Shown piece after piece: positions 37,162 through 46,487 of a stretch of DNA of 64,000 nucleotides. Position 1 is the first letter of the stretch. Each line of letters starts with the position of its first letter. The translations under genes and the position numbers were made by a program. The DNA is from Clostridium cavendishii DSM 21758 (GTDB taxonomy: Bacteria; Bacillota; Clostridia; Clostridiales; Clostridiaceae). The stretch spans positions 186,001 through 250,000 of the forward strand of contig NZ_FQZB01000009.1 of the NCBI RefSeq assembly GCF_900141845.1. Reading direction: 5' to 3'. The notes beneath the pieces were generated by a model, which saw nothing but the letters and a program-made list of their open reading frames with translations, had not been told where the DNA came from and made no database searches.

Positions 37162-38043
37162 TTATATTTTTATTTTTTTAGTAGTACAAAGAGTACAATC
37201 ATTACAAATTTCAACTCTTTCACAAAATACATTCATTATTGTATCTAAAAATTCTTCATTTGTACAGTTTTCTTTTTTATGAATTATAATTTTTTTGGGT
37301 GCATTAGTTATAAGTCCACTTATAATGACATCTTCAATATTTATACTATCTCCAATTTTACATTCCGCTAATTCACTTATAAAGTCTTTAAAGATATCTT
37401 TTCCATGATTATCAGTTATCTCGTAAGATCCAGTTTTGCTTATTATAATATTTAATTCTTCAATTTTGCTATCCTGAATTTCTACAAAATATCGTAAAAG
37501 TTTAATAAATTCCTTGTATTCCTTTTCTACCATATACTTTTCTACTATTTTATCTATTATGAGTTCTATATCATTTACTAAATCCTTCATTCTAAATATG
37601 AGAAATCCGTTTATATTTATTTCCCTATTTTCTTCTAAACAACCTTTTATCTTTTCTACTATGTTATTCACTCTATTCATACAATATATATTTGTCTCAT
37701 CTGAAATACTTCCCTTAAAACTAAGTGCTTCCATTAATTTTTCTTCTACTTCCATAATTTCTTCATGTTTTAAAAAGAAATAAGTATCCGTTAAATATTC
37801 GTACATCTCTTGTTTTCTAAAATTATCAATTACAATCTTATAAAGTATATTACTTATATATATATCAACTATACTTTCTACTTTTTTGCTATATACATCA
37901 TCATCACAAATTAGTTTAACGAAGTGAGTATTCCCCTCTATACTTTCCACTATGCCAACATTAACTTTCTTTTCCTTTAATAATGTCCTTATTTCTTGAA
38001 TATCCTCAATAAATTTCTGCTCACCATCGTAAGTCAATTTCAT
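37162..38043 (-). CDS. ytxC: Putative sporulation protein YtxC
   Basis: About 293 residues, matching the YtxC family seen next to infC/thrS in spore-forming Firmicutes. The middle (FRMKDLVNDIELIIDKIVEKYMVEKEYKEF, landmarks FLIFRMKDLV and EYKEFIKLLRYFVEIQ) and the C-terminal metal-like CERVEICNDCTLC are visible. It is associated with sporulation, but its biochemical role is unknown. Start 38043 is preferred because the ATG at 38052 lies directly on the AGGA site. Confidence 0.85.
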   Translation of the reverse strand: MKLTYDGEQKFIEDIQEIRTLLKEKKVNVGIVESIEGNTHFVKLICDDDVYSKKVESIVDIYISNILYKIVIDNFRKQEMYEYLTDTYFFLKHEEIMEVEEKLMEALSFKGSISDETNIYCMNRVNNIVEKIKGCLEENREININGFLIFRMKDLVNDIELIIDKIVEKYMVEKEYKEFIKLLRYFVEIQDSKIEELNIIISKTGSYEITDNHGKDIFKDFISELAECKIGDSINIEDVIISGLITNAPKKIIIHKKENCTNEEFLDTIMNVFCERVEICNDCTLCTTKKIKI

Positions 38044-38182
38044 CAAAAGCATCCTGTCTCACTCCTTCCTAATTATAGTATGTATAAAAATTTTATACCT
38101 ATTCAAAAATTTAACTTCAATAATCGACAACTAATTAAATTTTGTTGTAATATTATGTTATATTATTTTTTAGGAGGTCAAA

Positions 38183-38884
38183 ATGAAGACTTGTTTTATA
38201 GACTATAGAACACCATTTAATGATATAAGAACCTTATCTAACTATGGTCTAAAAGTTATAAAGGTTCCAAAATGTAATGATTTATACACTGCTATAAATG
38301 GTCATCCAGACATTCAGCTTCATATAATTAATAATTCAGAAATTATAGTTGCTAAAAATACAAATTCAGATTTTATATCTACTTTAAAAGATATGGGGTT
38401 GCAAATTTATGAAAGTTCTAATTATCTGCAAAATAAATATCCAAACAACATAATATTAAACGCATTATCATTTACTAATTTTTTTGTTCATAACTTAAAA
38501 TATACAGATAAAATTTTATTAAATAAAATGCAAAAAAGAACTTTAATTAATGTACCTCAAGGTTACACTAAATGTTCTTGTGCAGTAGTTAATGAAAATT
38601 CAATAATTACATCTGATAAAAAAATATATGAGTCTTTAATTCAAAAAGGATTTAACATTTTACTTCTTCCCCCTGGCGATATAATTCTAGAAGGTTTTGA
38701 TTATGGCTTCATAGGTGGAACCTGTGGATTAATTTCTAAAACCAAAATGGCATTTTTCGGTTCACTAGATAATTACACTTATGGAAATCAAGTAAAAGAG
38801 TTTTTAGAATCCTCTGGTGTTACTCCAATATATTTAAATGAAGGTAAGCTTGTGGATAGAGGAAGTATTTTAACTTTGCTTTAA
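38183..38884 (+). CDS. DUF6873 (GME-fold) family protein
   Basis: 233 residues, conserved in clostridia. TCFIDYRTPFNDIRTLSNYG at the N-terminus, VPQGYTKCSCAVVNENSIITSD in the middle and GFIGGTCGLISKTKMAFFGSLDNYTYGNQVKEF near the end look like the guanidine-modifying-enzyme superfamily fold, with a central Cys in GTCGL that could be catalytic. The substrate is unknown. ATG follows TAGGAGG. The next 488 bp (38885-39372) is AT-rich; I found no gene, terminator or repeat in it. Confidence 0.7.
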   Translation: MKTCFIDYRTPFNDIRTLSNYGLKVIKVPKCNDLYTAINGHPDIQLHIINNSEIIVAKNTNSDFISTLKDMGLQIYESSNYLQNKYPNNIILNALSFTNFFVHNLKYTDKILLNKMQKRTLINVPQGYTKCSCAVVNENSIITSDKKIYESLIQKGFNILLLPPGDIILEGFDYGFIGGTCGLISKTKMAFFGSLDNYTYGNQVKEFLESSGVTPIYLNEGKLVDRGSILTLL

Positions 38885-39372
38885 GTAAGAATTCGAATTT
38901 CAATTTTCCTAATGTGAACTGATTCTGTAAGAGCACTCATATAAACGACAATGAATAGAATTGCATTAATAATTACTTACAGTACATTTTACGCTAATTA
39001 TGAATAATTGTTAATGTTATGGCATATAAATATTAACTATTTTTTCCATCATTAAATTGCATAAAATTCATATTTAATGAAAACTTATACCAAAAATACT
39101 ATTTAAAGATTTATTTTGATATAAAAAATTATAAAATATATTATACCTTTGCTATTAATATAATATTATCCTCATAATTCTCAACTAATAGTTTTTATTT
39201 TTCATTTAAATTTAAATCTATACTACCCTATAAAAAATATATATTATAACTTTTATTTTAATTTTAATTTTTTCATATAATTTTCAAGCTTTGGTATATA
39301 CTAATCATAGACAAACAACTTAATAAATAGTAAAATCATTATACTGAATAATAATTTTAAAGGAGTAGCATT

Positions 39373-39852
39373 ATGCAAATAAATAAAGTTTCTCAATTAT
39401 TGCAACCTAACGTAAATGACATCAAATCAAATAATACTAATAGCAATAATTCATTTGAATTAATGCTACAAGAAATGATTGAAAATATTAAGAATGAAGA
39501 CATGATTAATAATACCGCCTCAATTAACAATGTTAATAATATGGCCTTAACAAATAACATAAATTCTTCTGATAAAATCAACCTTGAATCTAAAACTGTA
39601 AATGGATTAGATAGTTTATCTTTAAATCCTCAGAAGCTGGCTCAAATGTTAGATATAATGCAAATGTCTGCTAAAGCTAGTGCAACAACAAACTTTGGAA
39701 ATGATGATGATGAAAATTCTGATACAGAATTACAAGATTCTCTTAATCCTTTAAGTTCTACAGATTCAAATAATGGTATATCAGACTTATTACAAAAAGT
39801 ATTAAATAATTCAACAAATAACAGTTCTAAGTTTTTAGATACTACTTCATAG
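39373..39852 (+). CDS. Asn/Ser-rich small protein, possibly a truncated transglycosylase N-terminus
   Basis: 159 residues, very rich in Asn, Ser and Asp, with low complexity (NNTNSNNS, NNSTNNSS). The opening MQINKVSQLLQ followed by a spacer and FELMLQEMIENI resembles the N-terminal region of clostridial lytic transglycosylases and flagellar rod-associated proteins, but no catalytic SLT domain follows. Either the gene is a true short protein or the enzyme part has been lost; a terminator right after the stop supports a complete unit. ATG follows AAAGGAG. Function unknown. Confidence 0.65.
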   Translation: MQINKVSQLLQPNVNDIKSNNTNSNNSFELMLQEMIENIKNEDMINNTASINNVNNMALTNNINSSDKINLESKTVNGLDSLSLNPQKLAQMLDIMQMSAKASATTNFGNDDDENSDTELQDSLNPLSSTDSNNGISDLLQKVLNNSTNNSSKFLDTTS

Positions 39853-39854
39853 GC

Positions 39855-39892
39855 AAAAGGAATACACCTAATTTTGTGTATTCCTTTTTTTA
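39855..39892 (+). terminator. Terminator of the Asn/Ser-rich gene
   Basis: AAAAGGAATACAC (39855-39867) pairs perfectly with GTGTATTCCTTTT (39876-39888), followed by more T. Its A-rich left side would also serve the converging aspD gene. Confidence 0.85.
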
Positions 39893-39925
39893 CTTTATTC
39901 AAACTATTAAAATTTTAACTATTTA

Positions 39926-41554
39926 TTATAATGAACTTCTCCATGAGTCTACATATTCATCTAATATCTTATGAAGCTTTTCTCCAATTTTTGAATAAGC
40001 ATCATCATTAAGATTTGCTAAAGATATTCTTATAGACCATTCTGGACCTTGAAATCCACCACCACTTAATAACACTATAGAAGACTCCTCAGCTAGTCTA
40101 TATAAAATGTCTACTGGTTTGTATTTTTTTTGCAAATATTCTCCAAACTCTTTTCCATAATGACATGTAGCCCATTCTAGCAAATCAAATTCTGTATAAT
40201 AAGAAGCGTCATACGGATTATTTGTTAATTCTAGACCCAACCCTTTAAATAAAAGTTTCTGCCTACGTTTACAAATAGATTTTGTTTGATTTTTATATTT
40301 ATTTTCTTTATCAAGTAATGCAAATGCACAAAAAAAGGCCATTTGAACTTGTTGAGGCGTTGATAAACCAGCTGTATGATTAAGAGCAACCTGTCTACTG
40401 TCTGCTACTATCCTATCTATAAATTGTATCTTATCTGGTTTAGTAGAAAGCGCTTCATAACGCTCCCTTAACTCATTTTTTTTGTCTTCTGGTAATTCCT
40501 TTAATAATTTATCAAAAATATTTTTTTCATAAAGTGAAATTGTACCTAAACGCCAACCAGTCACTCCAAAATATTTAGAAAAAGAATATACTCCTATTGT
40601 ATTATAAGGTAAATCAGCCATGAGAGAACGAAAATTATCAACAAAAGTACTATATACATCATCTGAAATAATCATTAAATTTGGATTATCTTTTTCTACT
40701 ATATTTACTAATTGTTTAACAGTCTCTGGTCTAATTGCAACAGATGGAGGATTACTAGGATTAACGATAAATAATGCCTTTATACTGGAATCTTTAAGTT
40801 TATTAATCTCAGTTTCTGGATATTGCCAAGTATGATTTCCTTCTTTTGTTAATTCTGTAGCATTAATATGTACAACCTCAAAATTGTAACGTGGCAATTC
40901 CGGTATTTCAAGATATGGTGTGAAAACTGGAACCATTAATGCAACTTTATCTCTCTTTTGTAACAATTCATTAGCTATTAAGCTGTCAAAAACATAACAC
41001 ATTGCTGCCGTAGCACCCTCTACAGCAAAAATATTAAATTTCCCCACTGGAGGTTTGTTATAACACAATTCTTGTACTAAATATTCGTGAACGATTTTTT
41101 CTATATGAATTAACATTCTATCTGGAACTGGATAGTTATCTCCAATAATTGCATCTGCTAGTTCAAATACAAAACTATCACCATCAAAACCTTCCCTATT
41201 GATTCCATAATCAATTATATTTTTTAAAAGTATTATTCCTGGCATATCATTATGCTTTTGTACATAATCATAAAAGCGTTCAGTAATTCCTTCTTTTCTT
41301 GGCATTCCAGCTAAATCACCATCATTCCAAACCTTCTTAGTTTCTTCTACAGCAAACATACCAAAAGTGAAAAAGGCTTCTCTAGGCGTTGCTGCTGTCC
41401 AATTTGGATTACCTCTTCCTGCATCTAAAAGAGTATGAGCACTCTTCTCTCTTTGTCCTTTAGCAAGATTTATTAATTTCTCCTTGAACTCAAAAGGACT
41501 AATCTTACCATAAATATTTTCTATTTCTTGACGTTGAACATTATGAATATCCAT
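39926..41554 (-). CDS. aspD: Aspartate 4-decarboxylase / aspartate aminotransferase (AspD)
   Basis: 542 residues, the length of bifunctional AspD and longer than ordinary aminotransferases. LLDAGRGNPNWTAATPREAF near the N-terminus is an AspD hallmark. VNPSNPPSVA, ISDDVYSTF and the PLP-lysine motif SFSKYFGVTGWRLG are fold-I features. It converts aspartate to alanine and CO2; with an aspartate:alanine antiporter this can generate a proton gradient, though no antiporter lies here. ATG follows AAGGAG. It directly borders the polyketide island on the side of the degenerate repeat. Confidence 0.93.
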   Translation of the reverse strand: MDIHNVQRQEIENIYGKISPFEFKEKLINLAKGQREKSAHTLLDAGRGNPNWTAATPREAFFTFGMFAVEETKKVWNDGDLAGMPRKEGITERFYDYVQKHNDMPGIILLKNIIDYGINREGFDGDSFVFELADAIIGDNYPVPDRMLIHIEKIVHEYLVQELCYNKPPVGKFNIFAVEGATAAMCYVFDSLIANELLQKRDKVALMVPVFTPYLEIPELPRYNFEVVHINATELTKEGNHTWQYPETEINKLKDSSIKALFIVNPSNPPSVAIRPETVKQLVNIVEKDNPNLMIISDDVYSTFVDNFRSLMADLPYNTIGVYSFSKYFGVTGWRLGTISLYEKNIFDKLLKELPEDKKNELRERYEALSTKPDKIQFIDRIVADSRQVALNHTAGLSTPQQVQMAFFCAFALLDKENKYKNQTKSICKRRQKLLFKGLGLELTNNPYDASYYTEFDLLEWATCHYGKEFGEYLQKKYKPVDILYRLAEESSIVLLSGGGFQGPEWSIRISLANLNDDAYSKIGEKLHKILDEYVDSWRSSL

Positions 41555-41682
41555 AAATATTACTCCTTATCTAGTTTATATATAAATGCCTATTATAGTG
41601 TTAGATAAGTTTTAATAATTTATTCTCTATAAATTCGCAATTTTTTTATTATGGTTTCAGTTATGAAATTTTTTATTTTATT

Positions 41683-41914
41683 CCTTGTTATAACACTTTT
41701 CAAGTAAAAACAATAAAAAAGACTACTTCAATTCATTGACGCTCATCTTATAAAAAGATTTAGATTTAATTCAATGGCAGAAACGTCAAAAAAGATATTC
41801 TACATATTATATTAATATATAAAATATCTTTTTGTCTCTTTAAATATTTAATATTATATTTCTTCATTAATTTTTACATGAATATATGAATTATAATTAA
41901 TTTGAATATGAACT
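41683..41914 (-). pseudogene. Collapsed copy of the right-hand flank (repeat + amidase fragment + multicopper oxidase fragment)
   Basis: Four blocks match the right flank in the same order and orientation: 41683-41720 (36/38 identical to 59977-60014), 41721-41835 (115/115 identical to 60102-60216), 41833-41870 (35/38 identical to 60366-60403, inside the amidase gene) and 41863-41906 (about 40/44 identical to 63051-63094, inside the multicopper oxidase gene). On the minus strand the last block still reads IQINYNSYIHVKINEE against the intact TQIDYNSYVHVKTNEK. The remaining parts of 41555-41961 are AT-rich; aspD's promoter must lie at 41555-41680. Confidence 0.85.
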
Positions 41915-41961
41915 ATATTACTTATTATAAACTTCTAAATTAGTATAATCTAAATTCAAAA

Positions 41962-42666
41962 TTAGTTATACATTATACTTCTTTTAATATTGTTAACTAT
42001 TTGAATAACATCATATACTTTTATTTCATCTATAAAATATTGGCATGATGAACACACAGACATTTTATAATTATAATCCAATTTATACTTCTTAAAAAAA
42101 TACTGTTTATTGTTTTTTTCTAAGAATGTTGTATACATACCATAATTACATTCTCTTATATAAAATGAATTAAGCGGAAAAGATAGACCTTCTCCTATAT
42201 TTTTTATGAAACTTTCTTTTAAAGTCCAATAATCATAAAATTTTGCCACTCTATCCTTCACATCATTTTTTAAAATCTCCATATATTCTTCTTCACAAAA
42301 AATTTTTTTTGCAATGTTTACATCAATAGGTTTCACTTCTTCAATATCTATTCCAATTTCTCTTTTATCTGTAGCACAAACCACCCATTTTCCTGAATGA
42401 GAAATGTTAAAATGAAAATTATTTATATTTTTTACATATGGTTTTCCATATTTACTATATTGAAAGCTTAAATTACTATTGTCTAATTTGCATTCTTCAA
42501 TAATTGAATTTCTTATTAATAATTCTCCATAAATTGCACGAAGTTTATCCTCTATAAATTTAAAGTTCTCTACTTTTTTATACTTTTCTTTAGATATATA
42601 TCTTATCAAATTGTAGAAATATTGATTGTGTGACTCATCTACTATCTCAACTGCATAAATATTCAT
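41962..42666 (-). CDS. 4'-phosphopantetheinyl transferase (Sfp type)
   Basis: 234 residues, the Sfp-family size. GIDIEEVKPID (residues 105-115) carries the Asp/Glu magnesium ligands, WTLKESFIKNIGEGL (147-161) is the second signature, and SKYGKPYV plus FNISHSGKWVVCA (about 71-98) complete the CoA-binding face. It transfers the phosphopantetheine arm of CoA to the carrier proteins of this cluster: one in the FAAL, two in the synthase and the small free-standing one. Last gene of the operon, 17 bp after the acyltransferase. Confidence 0.95.
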   Translation of the reverse strand: MNIYAVEIVDESHNQYFYNLIRYISKEKYKKVENFKFIEDKLRAIYGELLIRNSIIEECKLDNSNLSFQYSKYGKPYVKNINNFHFNISHSGKWVVCATDKREIGIDIEEVKPIDVNIAKKIFCEEEYMEILKNDVKDRVAKFYDYWTLKESFIKNIGEGLSFPLNSFYIRECNYGMYTTFLEKNNKQYFFKKYKLDYNYKMSVCSSCQYFIDEIKVYDVIQIVNNIKRSIMYN

Positions 42667-42683
42667 ATATATTCCTCAAAAAT

Positions 42684-43928
42684 CTACTGAAAGTCTCTAA
42701 ATAAATATATTGTGCCAGTTTCTTCAAGTATTTGTGTTATCCACTCCTTTTGTTCTTTCTTACTTACAATTTTGGTTTCGAAAATCTGCTTTAAACATTT
42801 TAATGCCTCTTCCATATGAAATACCTCATATTCACATTTTTCACTTCCATAATAATCTTGAATCTCTACAATTCTTTTATATGGTTTAATTACACCTTCT
42901 TCGTATTCATTATTATTCCAATTGTGGTTTTCCGTTGAAACAGCTGCAACTAAACACTTTGATATAAATGTAGGCAAATGTTTCTTATATCCTTCGGTCT
43001 TTGTGAATAACTGAATTAAATTATGTCTTTCATCTTTCTGCCCAAAACACTGAATTTGAATTTTATTATTATTTATCATAGTTGTTAATAAGTTTTTAAC
43101 TCCCATTTCAACAAACATTGTAATTCCTTTGTTATCCATAAATCTTATTGTATCAATCCACTTTACAGGATTTGTAAAATGATTTTTCAGATAAAATATC
43201 ACTTCCTTTGGATCTTTATATAAAGCGCCAGTAAAATTAGAAACAACCGGATACCTAAAATTTCCAATATGAATTTTGTTTAAATACTCTTCTAACTTCA
43301 AAGACGCTTCATCCATTAAAGAACTATGATATGGTGCACTCCCAAATAATGGAGTAATTTGACCACCTAAGTCCAAAATTTTTTCTTCCACTTCCATTAC
43401 ATCATTTTTCAAGCCAGATATAGATGTTTGTTTTTTTGTATTATAGCAACTGATATAAACTTTTTTACCTTCCTTTTGAGCTTTTAAACATTGTTCTTCC
43501 ACAATGGAATTATCAATATTATCTATTATGGTCATTCCACCATCCTTATCATGCTCTGCCATTGCTGCAATTTCTGCTCTATATTTTACAATATTTAATC
43601 CATCTTTAAAACTAAATATTCCCGAGCAAGTTAAAGCAGAATATTCACCTAAACTATGTCCTGCAAGAAATTGTGGGTTATATCCTATTTCTTTCATAAA
43701 AGTTCTGAAGATAGCTACACTGGAAGTAAAGATAGCCATATGTGCATTTCCCGTCTTTGAGAGCTGAGATAAAGGCCCTTCAAAACACAATTTCTTCAAA
43801 TCAATACCAAGTACTTCTTCTGCTTCATTAAAAGTTTCTCTTACAATCGAAAATTCATTATACATACTTTGGCACATACCAACAAAATGAGATCCTTGAC
43901 CTGGAAAAAGAAATGCTAACTTATGCAT
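42684..43928 (-). CDS. Free-standing (trans-acting) acyltransferase
   Basis: 414 residues. The FabD-type AT domain (1 to about 300) has LFPGQGSHFVGMC, the nucleophile Ser92 in AGHSLGEYSAL, the carboxylate-binding Arg near 117 and the catalytic His201 in APYHSSLM. The synthase has no AT, so this enzyme must load its carrier proteins with malonyl and/or hydroxymalonyl units, comparable to ZmaF in zwittermicin. The C-terminal about 95 residues (from FISKCLVAAVSTENHNW) are not part of the AT fold and match nothing I recognise. ATG follows AAAGGAGGAG and overlaps the FkbH-like gene by 13 bp. Confidence 0.93.
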   Translation of the reverse strand: MHKLAFLFPGQGSHFVGMCQSMYNEFSIVRETFNEAEEVLGIDLKKLCFEGPLSQLSKTGNAHMAIFTSSVAIFRTFMKEIGYNPQFLAGHSLGEYSALTCSGIFSFKDGLNIVKYRAEIAAMAEHDKDGGMTIIDNIDNSIVEEQCLKAQKEGKKVYISCYNTKKQTSISGLKNDVMEVEEKILDLGGQITPLFGSAPYHSSLMDEASLKLEEYLNKIHIGNFRYPVVSNFTGALYKDPKEVIFYLKNHFTNPVKWIDTIRFMDNKGITMFVEMGVKNLLTTMINNNKIQIQCFGQKDERHNLIQLFTKTEGYKKHLPTFISKCLVAAVSTENHNWNNNEYEEGVIKPYKRIVEIQDYYGSEKCEYEVFHMEEALKCLKQIFETKIVSKKEQKEWITQILEETGTIYLFRDFQ

Positions 43929-44965
43929 GCCAGCTCCTCCTTTTCTATAACTTCTATATAATCTGGCATTGGATTAAGCTTAGAATAATCTGCTTCCAAA
44001 ATAATTTTTTCATTCTCACTTAAAATTTCTTTAAATCCACCAAACTTATATGTTATATACATCATTCTATTTCTATCAGTCTTAACAAATTCAGCCAATA
44101 ATCTTACATTATTCTTTTGTGCCAACCTAGCAATATAATTTAATATAATTGTTCCTACTCCTCTTGATACTACTCTGCAAGACATAAGTAGAAGTTTGAG
44201 TGTCCATAAATTTTCTCCAAGTTCTATTACAGCAAGTCCTATTTTACCATATGTGCCATACCTATCATCCAATTGTGCCATCAAAATAAAATATTTATCA
44301 GATTTGCTCATCTCATATAATTGTTCGTAAGAATATGTGTATCCGGTAGCATTTAATTGATGAGTTCTTACAGTTAACTCCTCAGCTCTCTTTAAATCCT
44401 CATCTTCTAGTTTACTTAATGTAAATTTCATATCTAATGATTTAAGAAAATCCTCTTTTGTTCCTAAAAACTCTTCTTCAATTTTATTTCTTTTAATATC
44501 ATTCTGATATAGTAATCTTCTATTCTTAGAATCACTAGTAATAAATTTTGGATTCATTTCTGGCATATTTGGAATTTCTTTAATGTTTTTTGCATTTATT
44601 AATAATACTTCCGGTAAAGAATATTTTACTTCATCTAACTCAAACTCCTGATCGTCCACAAAAGCTAATGTATCTACTCCAATATTTATACTCTTTGCTA
44701 TATTTTTTATTCCTTCTGACTTAGGATTCCAATTTATTTGTGGATATAAAAAATATTTATCTAGTCTTAATTCCTTAAGTTTATTCATAGCTAAGTCAAA
44801 ATCATTCTTACTGCAGATGGACTGAAGAATACCCCTTTTATCTAAGGTTTCTATTATATCAACTACCTTATTATTTAGTACTACGTTATCATCTTCAATA
44901 ATAGTCCCATCCCAAATAGTATTATCAAGATCCCATACCACGCACTTAACTTTATTACAACTCAT
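43916..44965 (-). CDS. FkbH-like HAD-superfamily glyceryl-ACP synthase
   Basis: 349 residues, FkbH length. The HAD motif I is CVVWDLDNTIWDGTI (DxD at 12-14), motif II lies in the ICSKNDF segment and LAFVDDQEFELDEV near 105 gives motif III/IV. The C-terminal half is the GNAT-like domain (LTVRTHQLNATGYTYS, VVSRGVGTIILNYI). Known homologues take 1,3-bisphosphoglycerate, dephosphorylate it and place glyceryl on a dedicated carrier protein. The carrier, both dehydrogenases and the acyltransferase lie alongside. Confidence 0.93.
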   Translation of the reverse strand: MSCNKVKCVVWDLDNTIWDGTIIEDDNVVLNNKVVDIIETLDKRGILQSICSKNDFDLAMNKLKELRLDKYFLYPQINWNPKSEGIKNIAKSINIGVDTLAFVDDQEFELDEVKYSLPEVLLINAKNIKEIPNMPEMNPKFITSDSKNRRLLYQNDIKRNKIEEEFLGTKEDFLKSLDMKFTLSKLEDEDLKRAEELTVRTHQLNATGYTYSYEQLYEMSKSDKYFILMAQLDDRYGTYGKIGLAVIELGENLWTLKLLLMSCRVVSRGVGTIILNYIARLAQKNNVRLLAEFVKTDRNRMMYITYKFGGFKEILSENEKIILEADYSKLNPMPDYIEVIEKEELACIS

Positions 44966-45073
44966 ACTATTATTCTCCTTATCTTATAAAATTTTTTAAG
45001 AGTTTTAAGTATAAATACTCTAAAGTTTAATAAATTTATTTTTTCCCTTATCACATATTTCTGATTATCATAA

Positions 45074-46207
45074 TTAATAAAACCTGTATACACTTTTAGC
45101 TATCAACATTTCGTGTACCTGACTTGTTCCTTCAATTATTTCATTTAACTTTGAGTCTCTATATAACCTTGCAACTTTATATTCTGGAGATATTCCATTA
45201 CCTCCATGGATTTGAACCGAGTCCTCAGCAATTTTCGTTAATATTTTAGATGAAAAATATTTTGCCTGCCAAGTTTCCATTATTGAATCAGGATCATTAA
45301 TTTCTTTAAGATAAGCTGCCTTATAACAAAGTAACCTAGCAGCATTTATTTTTACAGTCATCTCTGTTATCATTTTTTGTATTAATTGATTATCTTTTAA
45401 ATAATTATCAAACTGTTTTCTACTTTTAGAGTATTTAATACTTTCTTCATAACAAGCTTGAGATACCCCTACGCAACCGCATGCAATAGAAAACCTTCCA
45501 TAATCCAAACATGTTAAAGCTACATGAGAAAGTCCAAATCCTTCTTTTGCAAGTAAATTCTTTTTAGGCACTCTGCAATTTTCGAAAGAAATTTCACCTA
45601 TCATTGAAGCTCTAACCCCCAGCAAATCAAACATTGGTTTTATAGTAACCCCCTGTGAATTTCCATCTACAATAAAGGCTGTAACTCCCTCATCACATCT
45701 TGCATATACTACAAAAACATCTGCAATTTGTGCCATTGTAATCCACTTTTTTCTGCCATTTAAAATATAATAATCACCATCCGGTTCTGCAGTAGTTTCT
45801 ACACCTTTAGCATTACTTCCTACGTTAGGCTCTGTAAGTGCAAAAGCTCCTATTAGTTTTCCACTTGACATTTGGGGTAAATAAAATTCTTTGATTTCCT
45901 TACTTCCCCATCTTGAAATAGCAAGTGAACACATTCCATGTACGGTTAATAAGCTTCTAGTTGCAGAACACCCCTTCCCAATTTCTTCATTCAGTATTGC
46001 TAAAGATAGATTGTCCATTTCTGTTCCACCATAAGTTTTTGAAATTGTAGCTCCCAAATATCCTTTTGCCGCCAGCTTATTCACAATTGTTTTAGGCAAT
46101 TTTTGTTCTTTATCCCATATGTCTGCAAATGGGATTATTTGATTTTCTACAAAATGTTTAAGAGATTCCTGCAACTTAATATTATTTTCTTTTAATAGAA
46201 ATTCCAT
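45074..46207 (-). CDS. Acyl-CoA dehydrogenase-like, FkbI/ZmaE type
   Basis: 377 residues with the standard three-domain acyl-CoA dehydrogenase fold: FALTEPNVGSNAKGVETTA near 125, the FAD-binding CLDYGRFSIACGCVG near 235 and QIHGGNGISPEYKVARLYRD near 330. The catalytic glutamate is kept in EIIEGTSQVHE (Glu about 359). In hydroxymalonyl- and methoxymalonyl-ACP pathways this enzyme oxidises the C3 aldehyde of the carrier-bound intermediate to the acid. It lies 11 bp after the carrier-protein gene. The 108-bp gap before FkbH shows no terminator. Confidence 0.9.
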   Translation of the reverse strand: MEFLLKENNIKLQESLKHFVENQIIPFADIWDKEQKLPKTIVNKLAAKGYLGATISKTYGGTEMDNLSLAILNEEIGKGCSATRSLLTVHGMCSLAISRWGSKEIKEFYLPQMSSGKLIGAFALTEPNVGSNAKGVETTAEPDGDYYILNGRKKWITMAQIADVFVVYARCDEGVTAFIVDGNSQGVTIKPMFDLLGVRASMIGEISFENCRVPKKNLLAKEGFGLSHVALTCLDYGRFSIACGCVGVSQACYEESIKYSKSRKQFDNYLKDNQLIQKMITEMTVKINAARLLCYKAAYLKEINDPDSIMETWQAKYFSSKILTKIAEDSVQIHGGNGISPEYKVARLYRDSKLNEIIEGTSQVHEMLIAKSVYRFY

Positions 46208-46218
46208 AAAATCATCCC

Positions 46219-46452
46219 CTATTTTATTTTACTCTCAATAAGGCTAGTTATCTTATTTACAGTTTTGAAATTTTCTGTGTCTAGATCCTCATTGCTAATT
46301 AATATACCAAATTCCTTTTCTACAAACATAACTAATTGCATGGCAAATAGTGAGTTAACAAATCCTAAAGAAAATATATCTTCATCGTCATCAATCTCAT
46401 GCTTCCTAAAAAATCTTCCTAAAAAACTTTTTACTTTTTCTTTAACTTCCAT
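46219..46452 (-). CDS. Acyl carrier protein of FkbJ/ZmaD type
   Basis: 77 residues. The phosphopantetheine serine is Ser34 in LGFVNSLFAMQLVMFVEK. The GFVNSL variant, in place of the usual GxDSL, is characteristic of carrier proteins that hold glyceryl, hydroxymalonyl or methoxymalonyl groups. It would be primed by the Sfp enzyme, charged by the FkbH-like enzyme, oxidised by the two flanking dehydrogenases and unloaded by the free acyltransferase. ATG follows AGAGGAG. Confidence 0.95.
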   Translation of the reverse strand: MEVKEKVKSFLGRFFRKHEIDDDEDIFSLGFVNSLFAMQLVMFVEKEFGILISNEDLDTENFKTVNKITSLIESKIK

Positions 46453-46487
46453 ATTAATACTCTCCTCTTTGTTTATTATAATGTTGC

